A stretch of DNA of 64,000 bases from Panaeolus papilionaceus (lineage: Eukaryota; Basidiomycota; Agaricomycetes; Agaricales): the NCBI GenBank assembly GCA_015501605.1, contig JADNRZ010000052.1, forward strand, positions 1 to 64,000. Direction: 5' to 3'. A model generated the notes under the pieces. That model was not told the DNA's origin. It did not search any database and saw only the letters and a program-made list of their open reading frames with translations. Positions 32,957 through 44,488 of this stretch are shown here, piece by piece (positions within the stretch are counted from its first letter, which is position 1; each line of letters begins with the position of its first letter). The position numbers and the translations under genes were made by a program.

Positions 32957-34293
32957 GTACGTCTCATTAAGCCCAGTTTCCTCTGCACCCTTTCATTGAA
33001 TAACGGCTTACTTTATAGCAGAATACAGTTACCATGCACCATGGAAGCTTACCCTGTTATCTGACAACAACTGCAATACTTGCCTGCCTTTTTCTTCACT
33101 CGAGATGGCGGTTAGATCAGATTATCATTTGGTACAATATCTAGCCGTATTAAACCTTCGATATATGTAGTATTGCTATAGATACATTGTATACATATAC
33201 TTTATACTTTAACCAATGATAATTGGCAGTTTTGCGAAGATTTGTGCACAGTTTCGGGTAAACTTGTAGGTAGTGATGCTTCAAGCAAGTCCAGTCCAAT
33301 TTACCTGTTTATCTTATTTAAATAAGCATCAGGGTAGACATTATAATGAGTTTTGTATTGTTTAGAACATTAAAAATGATATTGCGAAAGAAAAAAAAAT
33401 GGGGGTGTTCAAGGATGTTCCAAAAGCTGGTGTCGAACATGTTAAGCGCCTATGTTGTATTTTGATGATTTCGAAGCACGACTATGTTTGCCAAAATACA
33501 CATCTGGCCATATCTTTACAGTATCTTCACCGTTTTCCCTCCGGCATACCTTGTTTTGAAGGTATTAATGTGTATAATATGGATATAATTTTACTTTTTT
33601 AAATAGATACTTACTCTAGATAATTATTTCGCAAAAATGTGTACCAGCGCTAAATGGCGAAATTTCAAAACTGATTGTTTAACGCAATTGCTACACCATT
33701 TTAAAGATATCACCCATAACTACAAACTTTGTGTGAAGGAACCTTGAAATGCTCTGTTTCGTTTGGTTTACAGACATGCCGGCAAAATCTTTGAATATAA
33801 GTCTAATTTTATACTGTTTCCAAAACTTCACCTATACGCATAAAGCCTAATGGAAACTTCACTTACTGTAAATTTAATTCAACTAAAAATTGCGCCATTA
33901 CCAGCATATGCCTGCTTCATGTGTTTAAGTAGTGTAGCAGGCACATATATGTATACATATACAAAGCTGATTTTGTATGATAATGCTGCTCTTTTCAGAG
34001 AACAAGGAGACATAATATGCATAGAATCAATTTATTGTTGACCGAAAGGGTTGGGTGTATAGGAAGGTATAGCAAAAGCTCTACTGAACGCACACAATTC
34101 AAGAGCGACAAGGTCCCAAAATTACCCAATATGGTAATTTTGGACTTGTTGAAATCTACATCTGCGATGATTCTGAACAGGCTTTAAAGATTTGCTGCTC
34201 ATTCAGGGACTGGAGAGGCCAGAAAAATCATGACATTGTAGGTAAGAGTAGAGAGCAGCTTTGTATATATAAAAAAGAATGCCTATATTTTTT
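32957..34293. other. AT-rich internal gap of KDZ-1, no gene
   Basis: About 1.3 kb of AT-rich sequence between the transposase start and the 3' end of the viroplasmin-like gene. Only short frames occur (for example plus 33850-34041), without domains. The upstream promoter of the transposase should lie at its left end. Confidence 0.4.
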
Positions 34294-35172
34294 CTAGAGC
34301 CAGTGCACCTGTTCTTCCATCACCAACAGCCCAAAAATCTTCCATGCAGACATTTCGCTCTCTGTCGGAAAGCGGATAGCGTTGGGGGAGGGACCAGCAG
34401 CCTCCCAAGATTCAAAACTATCAGTTTATAAGTTATCAATAAGAGTCCACATCAGGTTCTGTAGTGCATGGTAATTAACATACCTTCCTTTGTACACACC
34501 AGGCCGAATTCCAGCCTGAACAACATAGTAGCAGTTGTCTCCGTGACCAGCACGAGATGAGGATGGAGTGGCCCGAGACGAGGACGGGGTGTTTGGCAAG
34601 GTAGTCTGAGACTTGGACTTCCGAACAGGAGTGGAGGGTTGGGGACAACTGCTGAGAAATGAATCAAGGCGGTCCTGCTCCAACTGACGCCTAGCAGCAT
34701 CCAGAAGGGTATGATCCTCCCTCAGCTGAGTGTTCCATTGCAAAATGGCCTCTTGAAGGGTATACCCTGCATACCGGGCATTGCAAACACCACGTATTGA
34801 CTCTGCAGCAGATGTCCTATGGTGAGGCAAAACTATCAGATTAAAATCAAACAAAAATAACAGAAGATTCAAAAACTCACCAACTGGTAAAAATCCCAAG
34901 CCGTCTCCCTCTGAACACAATGTATGCAGCATAAGCTTGCTTGGGAGAGCGCAGAACCCCACTGTGAATGAAATGGGAAACGTCAGGGATGGAATCATCC
35001 TCGTTCTCACCATCACTCAGGTTGACGTCTGACAGCTCCTCTTTCGGCTCGAAACGGGCCTTTCCTTTATCTATGAGATTAGATGATGAATTCAAGAGTT
35101 AGATATTAATAGCTATGATGAGTTCAATAGTTAGCACCTACCTTTCATTGAGTGGTTAGAGATGAGTTTCAT
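34294..35172 (-). CDS. Protein with two viroplasmin/RNase-H1-N-like modules
   Basis: Four-exon model: 35142-35172, 34881-35070, 34484-34816, 34294-34417 (678 bp, 225 residues), all with GT-AG borders. After an acidic start, module 1 reads AYAAYIVFRGRRLGIFTSW...NARYAGYTLQEAILQW. After a Ser/Pro linker, module 2 reads NCYYVVQAGIRPGVYKG...FESW...IRFPTESEMSAW. The pattern of aromatic-V-x-G-x-x-P/L-G-I/V-Y/F followed by W and F is that of the caulimovirus viroplasmin domain, which in RNase H1 binds RNA-DNA hybrids. Extending the frame without the last intron would truncate module 2, so the spliced model is preferred. Its role in the transposon is unknown; nucleic-acid binding is inferred. Confidence 0.65.
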
Positions 35173-35375
35173 GTTGAAATCAATAGCACATATTACTGTA
35201 ATTAGAATACTCGAACATATTGAACATCTCACGTGTTGAACACGGTCTCGTGAAAGCGTGTTTGTTTACGTGCTGTTTTGCATGTTTAAACAAAATCTTG
35301 TTGATGTCTTATATAGTCCTGCTATCTGCAACCAAAATTTCCTCCATATTTTTATCTTCATCCACGACGAGTGCC
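35173..35375. promoter_or_regulatory. Divergent promoter region in KDZ-1
   Basis: The viroplasmin-like gene (minus) and the accessory gene (plus) start 203 bp apart and head away from each other, so this AT-rich interval must hold both promoters. No clear TATA box can be assigned. Confidence 0.45.
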
Positions 35376-37256
35376 ATGAACTTCAACAGCATTTTGAACA
35401 CAACGTCGGTCTCCCCACTTCGGATGAGAATAAGAAGCCCGGTGCTGTCATTGCAGCCAGGCTCACCGAGGGCTTCTCAGGCTTCCTCGCTGGCTTCCCA
35501 CAACCTGTCAAACCCTGAACTACCCATTGCACCCACAGCCTTTTCTGCTCTCTCACTTTCACCACCACCACCATCATCACCGCTCCCATCCTCGTCAACT
35601 TTTCTACAGCCTGCTTGCAGTACGCCTCTGCTGTCCTCACCATCACCATCACTCAACTCTCGCAGTACGCCACCGCCACCGCCCTCCTCACCACCACTAT
35701 CGCCCAACTGACGTCCCTTTGCCCCGATTTCTCCCAATCGCAACACTGACATAACATTGTCATGGCGCTCCCGGAACCCATCCCATCCCACCCAACCCAA
35801 GAAGAGGAAGCGCTCTGGACAAGCGTCAAAGTTGACCGCTGCTGGTCGTGCAGCAAAGAAGCACCGCGCTAAAGAAAACAAAATCAAGAGAGATGCCTTT
35901 AATGAGGCAGTATTCGACATCAAGGCGGAACTTGAGAAGATGATAAAGGCGGTTGCAGATGAGCACAAAAGGGACATCAAGGTCGTCCGAGAGCAGGTCC
36001 TTGGAACTCTCAATCGAAAGACCAGGAAGGCCTCTAATCTGGATGTTATGGTCAGTAAAGTGAGTGCGGATTTGGCTGAAAGTGAGTCATTTCATAATCT
36101 CGGCCTATAACCTACTGACTAACATGCTTTCCTACCGTTTTAGAAGGGGAATCTGCCCCCCATGTTCTCAAGACCCTCCGAAAGGAGGTACACGAGGATC
36201 TCCTTGCGGGTCTCTTCACTGAGGAGCAGATCCAGGCCGCAAGAGAAGAATACGAAGAAAGAAAGAAGCTGGTGGCAATTGGGGCGCGTGCAAACGCAAA
36301 GGCAGCGGTTGTGGATGCCACCTTCACCGCGAAACAACTCTCTGACATTGTAAGTTCGTTTTATATCTACATTGGCCTTCATCCTTACCTGTTCCCTATA
36401 GCTTCATACCCTCTATCTTCGCACCGGTGTTGTCGGCTTGCTCTTGCTGAGCAAGCCACACGTTGATGATTTCTTTACTCATACCCTCATCGAGGTCAAT
36501 GGCTCCTCGGTATTCTTCTATGACTTCTTCAAGCGACCTGTAGATGAGGTTATGCGCGCCTACGAGCAATTCATCTGTGCTCGGCTCAATAGTAAGTTCT
36601 ACTTTCTCCTCTAATTGATTGCATACTCATTTCCTTGCAGCTGCAACTCAGGTTGACACAACAACTGTGTCGGAAAAGCAAGCCATGGTCGCTGAACAGC
36701 TTTCGGCTGGACTTTGTGAGTATTAACCGTGTTTGTATTCTTTCGCCTTACTAACAGACAGGTCCCAGCGGAAATCACAGAAGGGAAATGCACCACCATG
36801 TCATACGCGAAGTATGACAAGCTCATTCGCATCCGCCACCATGTTGAACTTGTTGGCTGGCCGGCTGATGTTTCCTTCACGCCTCCCAAGCAAATCTGCA
36901 ACACCACTGCTCTCACCACCCTCCTGACCAGCCTCAAGAACTGGGAGCTCTGTTGGTCTACCATGACTGAAGAGGCTGTTACCGCCCTCGCTAAGGAGGT
37001 CTTGGAGAAGGAGAAGTTGTCGGGGAAGAAGCCGGGTGTGAATAAGGATGGGCTGCCACGCAAGAAGAGGGTGTCAGGGAAGACGACAAAGAGGACGGTT
37101 ACCGCTGAGGACAACAGCGTGGAACAGCCCTCCAAGAAGCAGAAGAAAACCGCCCCACCCACTGTTCCCGCTGTCACCCAACTCCCCCCTACCAATCGCT
37201 CCCCGTCTGTCGTCCCTGATAGTGACATTGAGGAGGAGGATGCCACCGCTGGTTAA
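35376..37256 (+). pseudogene. Basic accessory protein of KDZ-1, five exons
   Basis: Exons 35376-36081, 36144-36349, 36402-36591, 36641-36719 and 36758-37256 (1,680 bp in one frame, 559 codons). The fourth intron has a weaker GTATTA donor. The N-terminal third is Ser/Pro-rich and low complexity, followed by a nuclear-localisation-like QPKKRKRSGQ, a charged, probably coiled-coil segment, a globular part (GLLLLSKPHVDDFFTHTLIE), a second globular part (YDKLIRIRHHVELVGWPADV) and a basic tail ending DSDIEEEDATAG. An in-frame TGA at 35709-35711 is probably a former CGA. No known domain is recognised; its place between the TIRs suggests a KDZ-linked function. Confidence 0.6.
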
Positions 37257-37403
37257 CACCTTGTAGCCCTGCTTTTTTCTTAATATTATTTATTTATTTA
37301 CCTTGTACTATCTATCACTCAATATCATTACCATTTGTGCTTAATTTCATGCCTGAACTCTGAGTACTAATAATTCAATAGAGTTTATTTACTGAGAAAC
37401 ATA

Positions 37404-37743
37404 TAATACAATTTTTTTGGGATTTATACATGAATTTTGAGTCCAAAATGCGAGCTCGTTGTGCGCAACGATGAGCACGAGTGTTGTGATGCCACGCGCG
37501 ACGTTGAGGATGCGTGGGACATGTGATGATGGCGGGTGGAGGGACAAACATACCTACCATAGGCATTCCGGACGTTGCCGGAGACTCACTCCTCCCTACA
37601 CCCTAGAGAAATGCATCACTAAGTCCCTCTTTATTTGAGAGATATTCCAGAGGTAGAGACACACCTATTTTGACGAAGATATAAGGCGGAGATCCGATGG
37701 TCCGGGCCCTTATAAGTAAGTCCGAAGTTGGTATCCATAGGTG
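37404..37743. repeat. Right TIR of KDZ-1
   Basis: 340 bp, inverted copy of the left TIR, followed by the CCAAAAAT duplication at 37744-37751. Confidence 0.95.
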
Positions 37744-37751
37744 CCAAAAAT

Positions 37752-38308
37752 CCGAAGAAAGGGAAGAAGAAGCACAACAAGCCACGCGCCAAGATACTGC
37801 AGGCAGCGTGGGGAGTCCTAAGTAAATGTAAAATAGAATCGAGTACAAGGAAGAGACGAAGACTCGGAAGAGGTACAATGTAGGATGTCCTCTTCACGTG
37901 ACCATGAAGGCGAATCTGTGCAAGCACAGATCCTTCCAGGAAATCATGAGGGGCAAAAAGGCACAAACAAATGTATGGGGTCCATATCTGAGAGCGATGG
38001 GGAGGAGGTGATGGAAGGGGATTTTGAGGAGTGAAACAAAGCAAAGCAATCAACGAGGGTGCAGCCGGGCACCCGACAATGATGATAAGCGAAATTTCCT
38101 TGCTTGCAAGGGGTTTGGGAGTGTTGAAATTGCGTGAGCAATAGATAAGCAAGTTACCATCAATTGATGGCATTTTATCTTATCTCAGCCCCTCTGCAAA
38201 TTTCTCTGCTGCTCATGACATTCGCAAGCAAGGCAAATGCCGCCAAAAGGCGGCGATTCACTCTAGTACAAATGGGAGGGACAAAATCTGGGCGAAAGAA
38301 GAACTTAT
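37752..38308. other. Unique sequence right of KDZ-1, no gene
   Basis: Continues the sequence interrupted by KDZ-1. Frames on both strands are short and without domains. Segmental duplication copy 2 starts at about 38309. Confidence 0.4.
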
Positions 38309-38609
38309 GTATCTGATAGCATAACGAAAGTTCTGCAGCCTAGCATATATTCCATGTGGATCTTTTATCAGAATACATAGTGGGGTACATATAGCTATTG
38401 AAAATTATAAACGATGTCCAAGGGTGGAGAAGGGGCCGAGGCTAATGTAACGAAATATATATTCAGAATGTGTGAGAGACAATACTTATTGTAGGTGGAA
38501 AGGTTGAAAAAGCTCCATCAGTAGCATACATCAAACGGGTATCAATGTCAATGTCGTCATGCATGACACTTGCACAGCCTCCCGGCTAGTTAACTGACTC
38601 TGGAGTTAC
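38309..38609. repeat. Segmental duplication, blocks A and B (copy 2)
   Basis: Matches 15721-15906 and 16559-16676 with no gap between the two blocks. It preserves the empty target site (TTGTAGG at about 38490-38495) of the MITE found in copy 1. Confidence 0.85.
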
Positions 38610-38629
38610 GAGGCAATGGTATCGAGGAC

Positions 38630-39185
38630 AGTGGTATCTTGACCCCTTTGACCCGGTAAAGAAGGTCTGACTCGAAGACAGGTCAGGTTGGCTGGACCGG
38701 GGTCAGATCCTGGGTCATCGGTCAAGGTCACATGTTAAGATTAATGACAACCGTCAACCCGCGACATAAAATGAACGCGCAACAGTCAGTCGTATTCTGC
38801 GTTCGTCTACAATACATCATGTCTAAAGAACTTAGATACCCCTGTAATGAACACTTTTTTTTTCTTCTTGTCGGCCTCTCTGAAATCTACCACAACCACC
38901 CGCTAATCATCTCAACCAGTGTTACAGAGCTCTGGAAATATTTCTACAAAAATGATACCTATTACAAAACTGACAGAACACATAAAGCGGTGTGGTGCAA
39001 AGATGGACACATTCAAACTTTAATTGAGTGTGACCGTGCCCGAGCTTGATCAGGGCAAAACTCAGCAGTCCGAGCACAGGATGAGCTTCACAGCACAAGT
39101 AAGCACTATTCTGTTCATCAAGTGCCAGATGGAAGACCTTGACTAAGTCGGCTTGTTTTTAGCTCTTGCTAGTTTTGAGGCTGTG
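38630..39185. other. Copy-2-specific insertion of about 550 bp
   Basis: Between ATCGAGGA (about 38629) and CTTGGGATC (about 39186), which are adjacent in copy 1 (near 16700-16715), copy 2 has extra sequence. It starts with TTGACCC and TTTGACCC motifs and has a GGTCA-rich left part. A 105-codon frame (38732-39049) has no recognisable domain. No TIR or target duplication is clear. Confidence 0.45.
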
Positions 39186-39193
39186 GCTTGGGA

Positions 39194-40289
39194 TCAAAAA
39201 AAAAAAAGTAACCGCACGTCATAATGAATGAAAGTGGCAGTCCGATGCCAGATCGGGATATTCTGCACAAGTCCACTACCGACTAAGCAACTACCAACAA
39301 CATCCATCCTTGCCACAACATCCATGAGGTATGGATCGGTGCGGCTGAACACTAACAACCGCACCGGTAACTCCGCGGCGAGAAATGCCTCCGCGAAAGT
39401 GCGGAGGATGTACGCCTGCACGTCACGATCGTCACACTGGTCCAGTCCATCGATGACAATAACGAAAGCGCGCTCCGGCAGACCGCCTTCGAGTGGGATT
39501 TTCTTTAGGGGCTGAACGATTAATTGATTCAGCTGGCCTGCGAGGTTGGACTCGAACGCTGGGTCGTTATAAACGGCAAGTTCTATATGACTACGAGTGG
39601 CTTGAATTGTCTGGCACAGTTGATATGCCATCTTCGAGATGAGAGGTCCTTGTCGACCTAAGTCCGGATGGCCGCGTTCAAAGAAAAAGTTGGCCGCTAA
39701 GAGGTCCTTCTTCGCCAAACGCTCGCATAACGCTCGTGCCATCGTCGAATTCCCGCTTCCTCCTGGCCCGAAGATGATGTGGACAGCATCCTCCGATGAG
39801 AGCGGGCGGGAAGCCAATGCTTCAAGCTCATTCAGCATCAAGGCCTGGTAGTCATCGAGCAACGTTCGCTTTTTACACCGCTCGTCCGAGTTGTACGAAG
39901 CGCCTCGTGCTATGTGTCGGACGAGTATCTCCATCGCTAGAGAAGAGAAGCAGTTAGTGACTGTGGTCTGTGATCAGCACACACACTTACCATAGGGTCC
40001 GTAATGATGATGTGTCGAAAGGTTCTGCTCAATCCGAGACCCCGAAATGATTGTCTTTCCACCGTTCGGGGCTGCCATACTTTCTGCCATTATGTCTTGG
40101 TCGCTGGTAGAGGAATTGTCTGTGAGGTTGTGAGGGGGAGAAAGCAAGAATGGCGTGGTCAGTCGGACTGCACATTTGCTGCACTGCCATGTGTCATGCC
40201 TTACCTGCATTTTCAAAAACATTTGTCGAGTTGTGTTGTGTAAAATGAGCGTTCAATATAATCAAGTTGGTGCTCAATGGCGTCGTCAT
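39194..40289 (-). CDS. NACHT P-loop protein, alpha copy 2
   Basis: Paralogue of the gene at 19116. Exons 40205-40289, 39991-40119 and 39194-39936 (85+129+743 bp, in frame, about 318 residues). It starts MTTPLSTN and keeps the HFTQHN motif and ARGASYNSDERC. Walker A is again FGPGGSGNST, with Asn in place of the ATP-binding Lys; Walker B is VIVIDGLDQC. The open frame after so much flanking divergence suggests at least past selection. The end differs from copy 1 after IWHRTA because of an A-run and local rearrangement. Its normal ATPase activity is doubtful. Confidence 0.7.
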
Positions 40290-43169
40290 GGCTTAGAATT
40301 GTGATAGTATTCTTGGTCTACGAGTGTATGGTGGTATGTAGCGATTATAGATGTAGGTGGTGATATGAACAACAACGATGAGCGACGGGTTGGCAATGCA
40401 GTGAGTGCAGTGCAGTGAGTGCATTGCATGGGAACAAGGCGTTGAAACATGCCCAACTCGTGGCCTGGAATACCTTTCTATCAGCGCTGTGGAATGCTGA
40501 TGTCCCGAAGCGGTTGCGTATCTCGAGGCGCGTTATTTCGTGAAGCCGGTATAATACTGGTCTAAACTGGATCCAATACTTTTGGTTATACTTGACGTTC
40601 GTAGTCTTCTTGTTTTTGTTCTGGCTATATATATATATCTGCTTGCGACGTTTGGACTAGATGCAGCCCGCGACGGCCTCGCCTACTTTCGACAGGTACT
40701 TAGTTCTAGTGACCTCAACCAGACAACACGTGCAGGAGTATGGATCAACAAGCATGATGACAATAAAATAAAGCCCTCATTACTCGCAGCCAACTCACAA
40801 AACGCATATGAAAAATTGAAATATTTTCAATATTCAACTGTAAAATAAAATACTTGCGGAAATGTCCAACTAAACCTCGACGAATCGCATCTCAACCACA
40901 CAATCTGCCATCAAAAAAGAGGTCCAGTCGAAATTCAATCTTTGGGCCCTTTCCCCTATTCATCACCCACGGAAAGAGAGTGACGTGGTGAATCAGAGGT
41001 ACAGTTGGTTTGTCAACGACGCGCCACCTGGTTCACGCAAAAGCGCAAGAACGAGACACATAGCAAGAATGAAAATCAAACCAACGCGGACATCCCACGT
41101 CAAAATACGCTCTAGCACCCATTCTTCTCCATCGGTGGCAATCCCAATCAAACAGCCTTTGACCATCGACGTCGTCCAAAACTTCCACACACGCACTAAA
41201 CCACAAACCACCAGCACCACCCTCTCCCAGAATATCGCACATCTACTCCTCGAGGACCCACGCCACAACGACAAAGAGACACCCCACTCACCCATCACTC
41301 GAATTTAGGTGCGTTCAACTACAATCATAGAAATCATGTGTCGTTCAGAGAAGAAAAATCATCAGCTAGAAAAAGAAGTAGAAAGATCCGCGATCGACGG
41401 AATGGACAGTTTATGCCCGGAGCTGGTTGCGGAGTTGGTCTCCAAGTTGTCCTTGGGGCAGATGAATTGGGGTCAGCACCACCTCTAAAAGAATGTTGTC
41501 CACCACAGGTTCAAGGAGAGAGCATATGGATACTCATTTCTTCCAACTTGAGGTAATCACCCTTCTCAACATTGTTCCAGGGGACTTGTAACGAGCACGG
41601 AGGAGAGCCCCCATGAGGACGGACCACACCTCCTTCAAAGAAAGAGCAAAAAAATCGCAACTCCGCCAACGTCAACCCACGTATCACGATCGCCACACCC
41701 CCACGCAACCGCTTCATCCTGATCTAATCCACTAGCGCTTTCATTTCCTTCCTACTCAACTCAACATCATAACGACAGAATCAAAGTGCAAGGCAGGTGC
41801 CACGATACACTGTCAGCCATCATCGCATCCCAAACAAAACCCTGAATGCAACGCACGATAACCACACTCCTGTCATTGTCAACACACGTTCAGCATGAGC
41901 ACTGACCAAAACCCTGACATGAAACCCTGATGCCGACACTCCTGCAACATCGCGGGGGATCGTACCCCCCTAACGTCAATGCAATGAAGTATGACTTCAA
42001 TATGACACGCATTTATGAGCCCTGCAATTGGAGGAAGTGTTTATATTGCAGGGAGGCTGCCGTGCATGATGTTAAGAGGGATAAATAGGATGAATGCGGT
42101 GATGGGTGAGGTAAATGAAAGAAGCGTGTATGCGTCGGGAGAGCGGCAAAACAAGGAAGAACCACAGACAGGAAATGAGCGAAACCGATAAACGTGCTCA
42201 GAGGAAAATAACAACCAAAAATGAAACCAAGAAATAAAAACGAAACAGAAATATCTGGTAAAGATGGAGGGAGGGAGAGCACAATCCACCGAGACAACGC
42301 AAGGCAGCAGAGATTCACTACTCCACTCCACGGTACTCAATTCATAGAATAGAGTCTCAATTGAATAGCACGAAACGGAAAAATATAAAACGGGATAAAG
42401 ACATTCACCCCTACTAGACGCAGCACTAACCAGATGACAACTCTGGTTCGTCCGACCTAGTCAAGGTGGGTAGAGTGATGAAGAAGGGAGTACACGAAGA
42501 AGGGGAAGATGAAGAGCCGGTTAAAGCGACGAGGCACATTTAAACTGATGCTCATCCTGGATGAGAATGGGATAGAATGCGCACGATATATGCGAGGTGA
42601 GACTTGGACACACACGGGCTACGTGCGACGCTCCTAATCATGCCATCCTCGGGCAAATGCGAGCCCAAGATTGACACAGAGATAAAAATGCGAACATGAA
42701 AGATATAGAAGAAAACAAAAAGACACAAACCTCACTTTTACTACCACCGATTCAACTCAACTCGACCCAAGCTCAAGATCAAGTCATACAGATGCAGGTG
42801 ACAAAACAGGACGGCACACCCGGAAAGCAATGATGAATAGGATGAGACGAGATACGGTATGACGAACGCGACGCAAGATAAAAGCAAAACCCAAGATAAG
42901 AAGAACAACCCCAGATGCAGACGTAGATGACAGCAAGAAGCAAGAAACACAAATTGAGACCAATTCCGCATTCGGTCTCATTCAATCCCACGCATCAGTC
43001 CATCGGTCCGTTCACATCCTCGCATCAATTGAATCCACCCATCCTCGCATTTATTCTCCCAACAGTATCCATACCCTCATCACACCTAGATACTCGCCCC
43101 CCTTGTTGGTCCCAAATCCAATATCAAGATTCAACCCCCATCCCCCCTGCCCAAATTCTCCCTGACACT
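40290..43169. other. Duplicated intergenic sequence, no gene supported
   Basis: Matches 20272-23219 with scattered substitutions and small indels. Short frames here do not share start, stop and frame with those in copy 1. No gene is called. Confidence 0.4.
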
Positions 43170-43356
43170 CTCGTTGTTGATGTTGTGTCTTTGATGATCA
43201 GGGCGAGGCCGCATATGGAGCCATACCCACATCCTGGTCTACTGTCGCTGTTGTGGTCGGTCTTGAACATGATGGTCCCGCTCCACCACCCTGTGCATTA
43301 CTTCTACTACTACATCCCATTCCCACTATTCATCCCATTTCGATTACGTTCGCCAG
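43170..43356 (-). pseudogene. Remnant of the Gly/Gln-rich gene, start codon lost
   Basis: Aligns with 23979-24142 (shared GCCGCATATGGAGCCATACCC and the CGCTCCACCA / CCGCTCCACC stretch). The ATG of copy 1 (24140-24142) corresponds to CTG here (43354-43356), and most of the exon, including the Gln-rich part, is deleted. Hence no product is expected. Confidence 0.6.
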
Positions 43357-43359
43357 GAT

Positions 43360-44486
43360 GGACTGTTTCGTTGCTTAGTGGAGTTAGTGTGAGGACGATG
43401 GCGGTGTTGAGATTGGTACTCGCTGGAGTAAGTGACGGTGATGATGGGTGTCGTCCTACAACCAAGCGACGAGTAAACAAGAAAATGACACAACAGCCGA
43501 ATACTCGCTGCACTTGAGATAAATTGAACATTGAGATGAATTTACACTTGAGCTGAGTACAAGTCACTACCCCGACGCCGAAAAATAAAAGTAAATAAAG
43601 ACGAACGACGAAGACGAGACGAAGGGATAAACACCAATCTTGTTCCTGCTTGCAATCTTAAAATTATTTTATTTATTAATGTTTATCCCTTGAACGAAAT
43701 TAAATCGTTTAATTACATGATCCGCCCAGCTTTCTCAAGAGTTGAATGAATGAATGAACGAACACACAAACTCAACCGAACCCACTCATCCATCCATTGA
43801 CACTCACTCGCGCACTCCAATACGTACCGCAACGCATCCAACTCATCATTAGCTTTATCTCGCGACTTTGGCTTAACACCTCCCAAACCCAACACATGAA
43901 TAACACCAATTTGAAAGGCCACTGACGCCCTCGCAGACCCACTCGTGTTTCCCGCCGCATCGGCAATTCCATTGCAGAATTGTCTCTCTTTCAGAACTTA
44001 CCTTCAAGCCTGGGAATCGACGTACCTAAAGTACCTAAGTCTTACACTCCTTGTCATTCATGAAACTTGGATAATTATAACGACCACTCGAAAGTTCGCC
44101 GCTCCTTACTGTATATTTAATGCATCAATCAAGTGTACAGGCAACCGAATAACCCGCCTCTGCTTCCCACCTTCCAGCCGACTCTTACTTACTTACCACA
44201 CTCTTATCTTTCCCTTATCATGAAAGTTCAAACCACGCGCCGTCCTGCGTTCACTATTACTTATTATGAGTGGATCTAATCTCGCGCGAACGCCAGCATC
44301 GAATCTATCTGTTCCTGTACCCCCTTGAATTAAGCTGAATAACTTCGGACTTCGGTAGCTTTCCGCACTGTATCATGTCAACGACTGTGTATATTCTATA
44401 TTCGACATGCGCTGATCATCCTTTATAGCTACTTATCATCAGCTACTTATCATCCAACCGTAAGTAGAACTACACAGAGTATACCC
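43360..44486. other. Duplicated intergenic sequence, no gene
   Basis: Counterpart of about 24150-25690 in copy 1, ending at the insertion point of the 1.13-kb element. No supported gene. Confidence 0.4.
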
Positions 44487-44488
44487 AA

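Larger units (their letters stand above)
29130..37743 (-). mobile_element. KDZ DNA transposon with long TIRs (KDZ-1)
   Basis: 8,614 bp. The 340-bp terminal inverted repeats (29130-29469 and 37404-37743, one mismatch noticed) begin CACCTATGGATACC. The flanking 8-bp duplication CCAAAAAT is perfect at 29122-29129 and 37744-37751. Eight-bp duplications are described for Zisupton, a member of the KDZ group. Cargo: transposase (minus, 29548-32956), a viroplasmin-like gene (minus, 34294-35172) and a basic accessory gene (plus, 35376-37256). The last two diverge from a shared 200-bp promoter region. The near-identical TIRs imply a fairly recent insertion. Confidence 0.95.

Noticed and set aside
35517..35760. 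Overlapping His-rich plus-strand frame (HHHHHH runs)
   Set aside because: Another frame of the Ser/Pro-rich N-terminal part of the KDZ-1 accessory gene.
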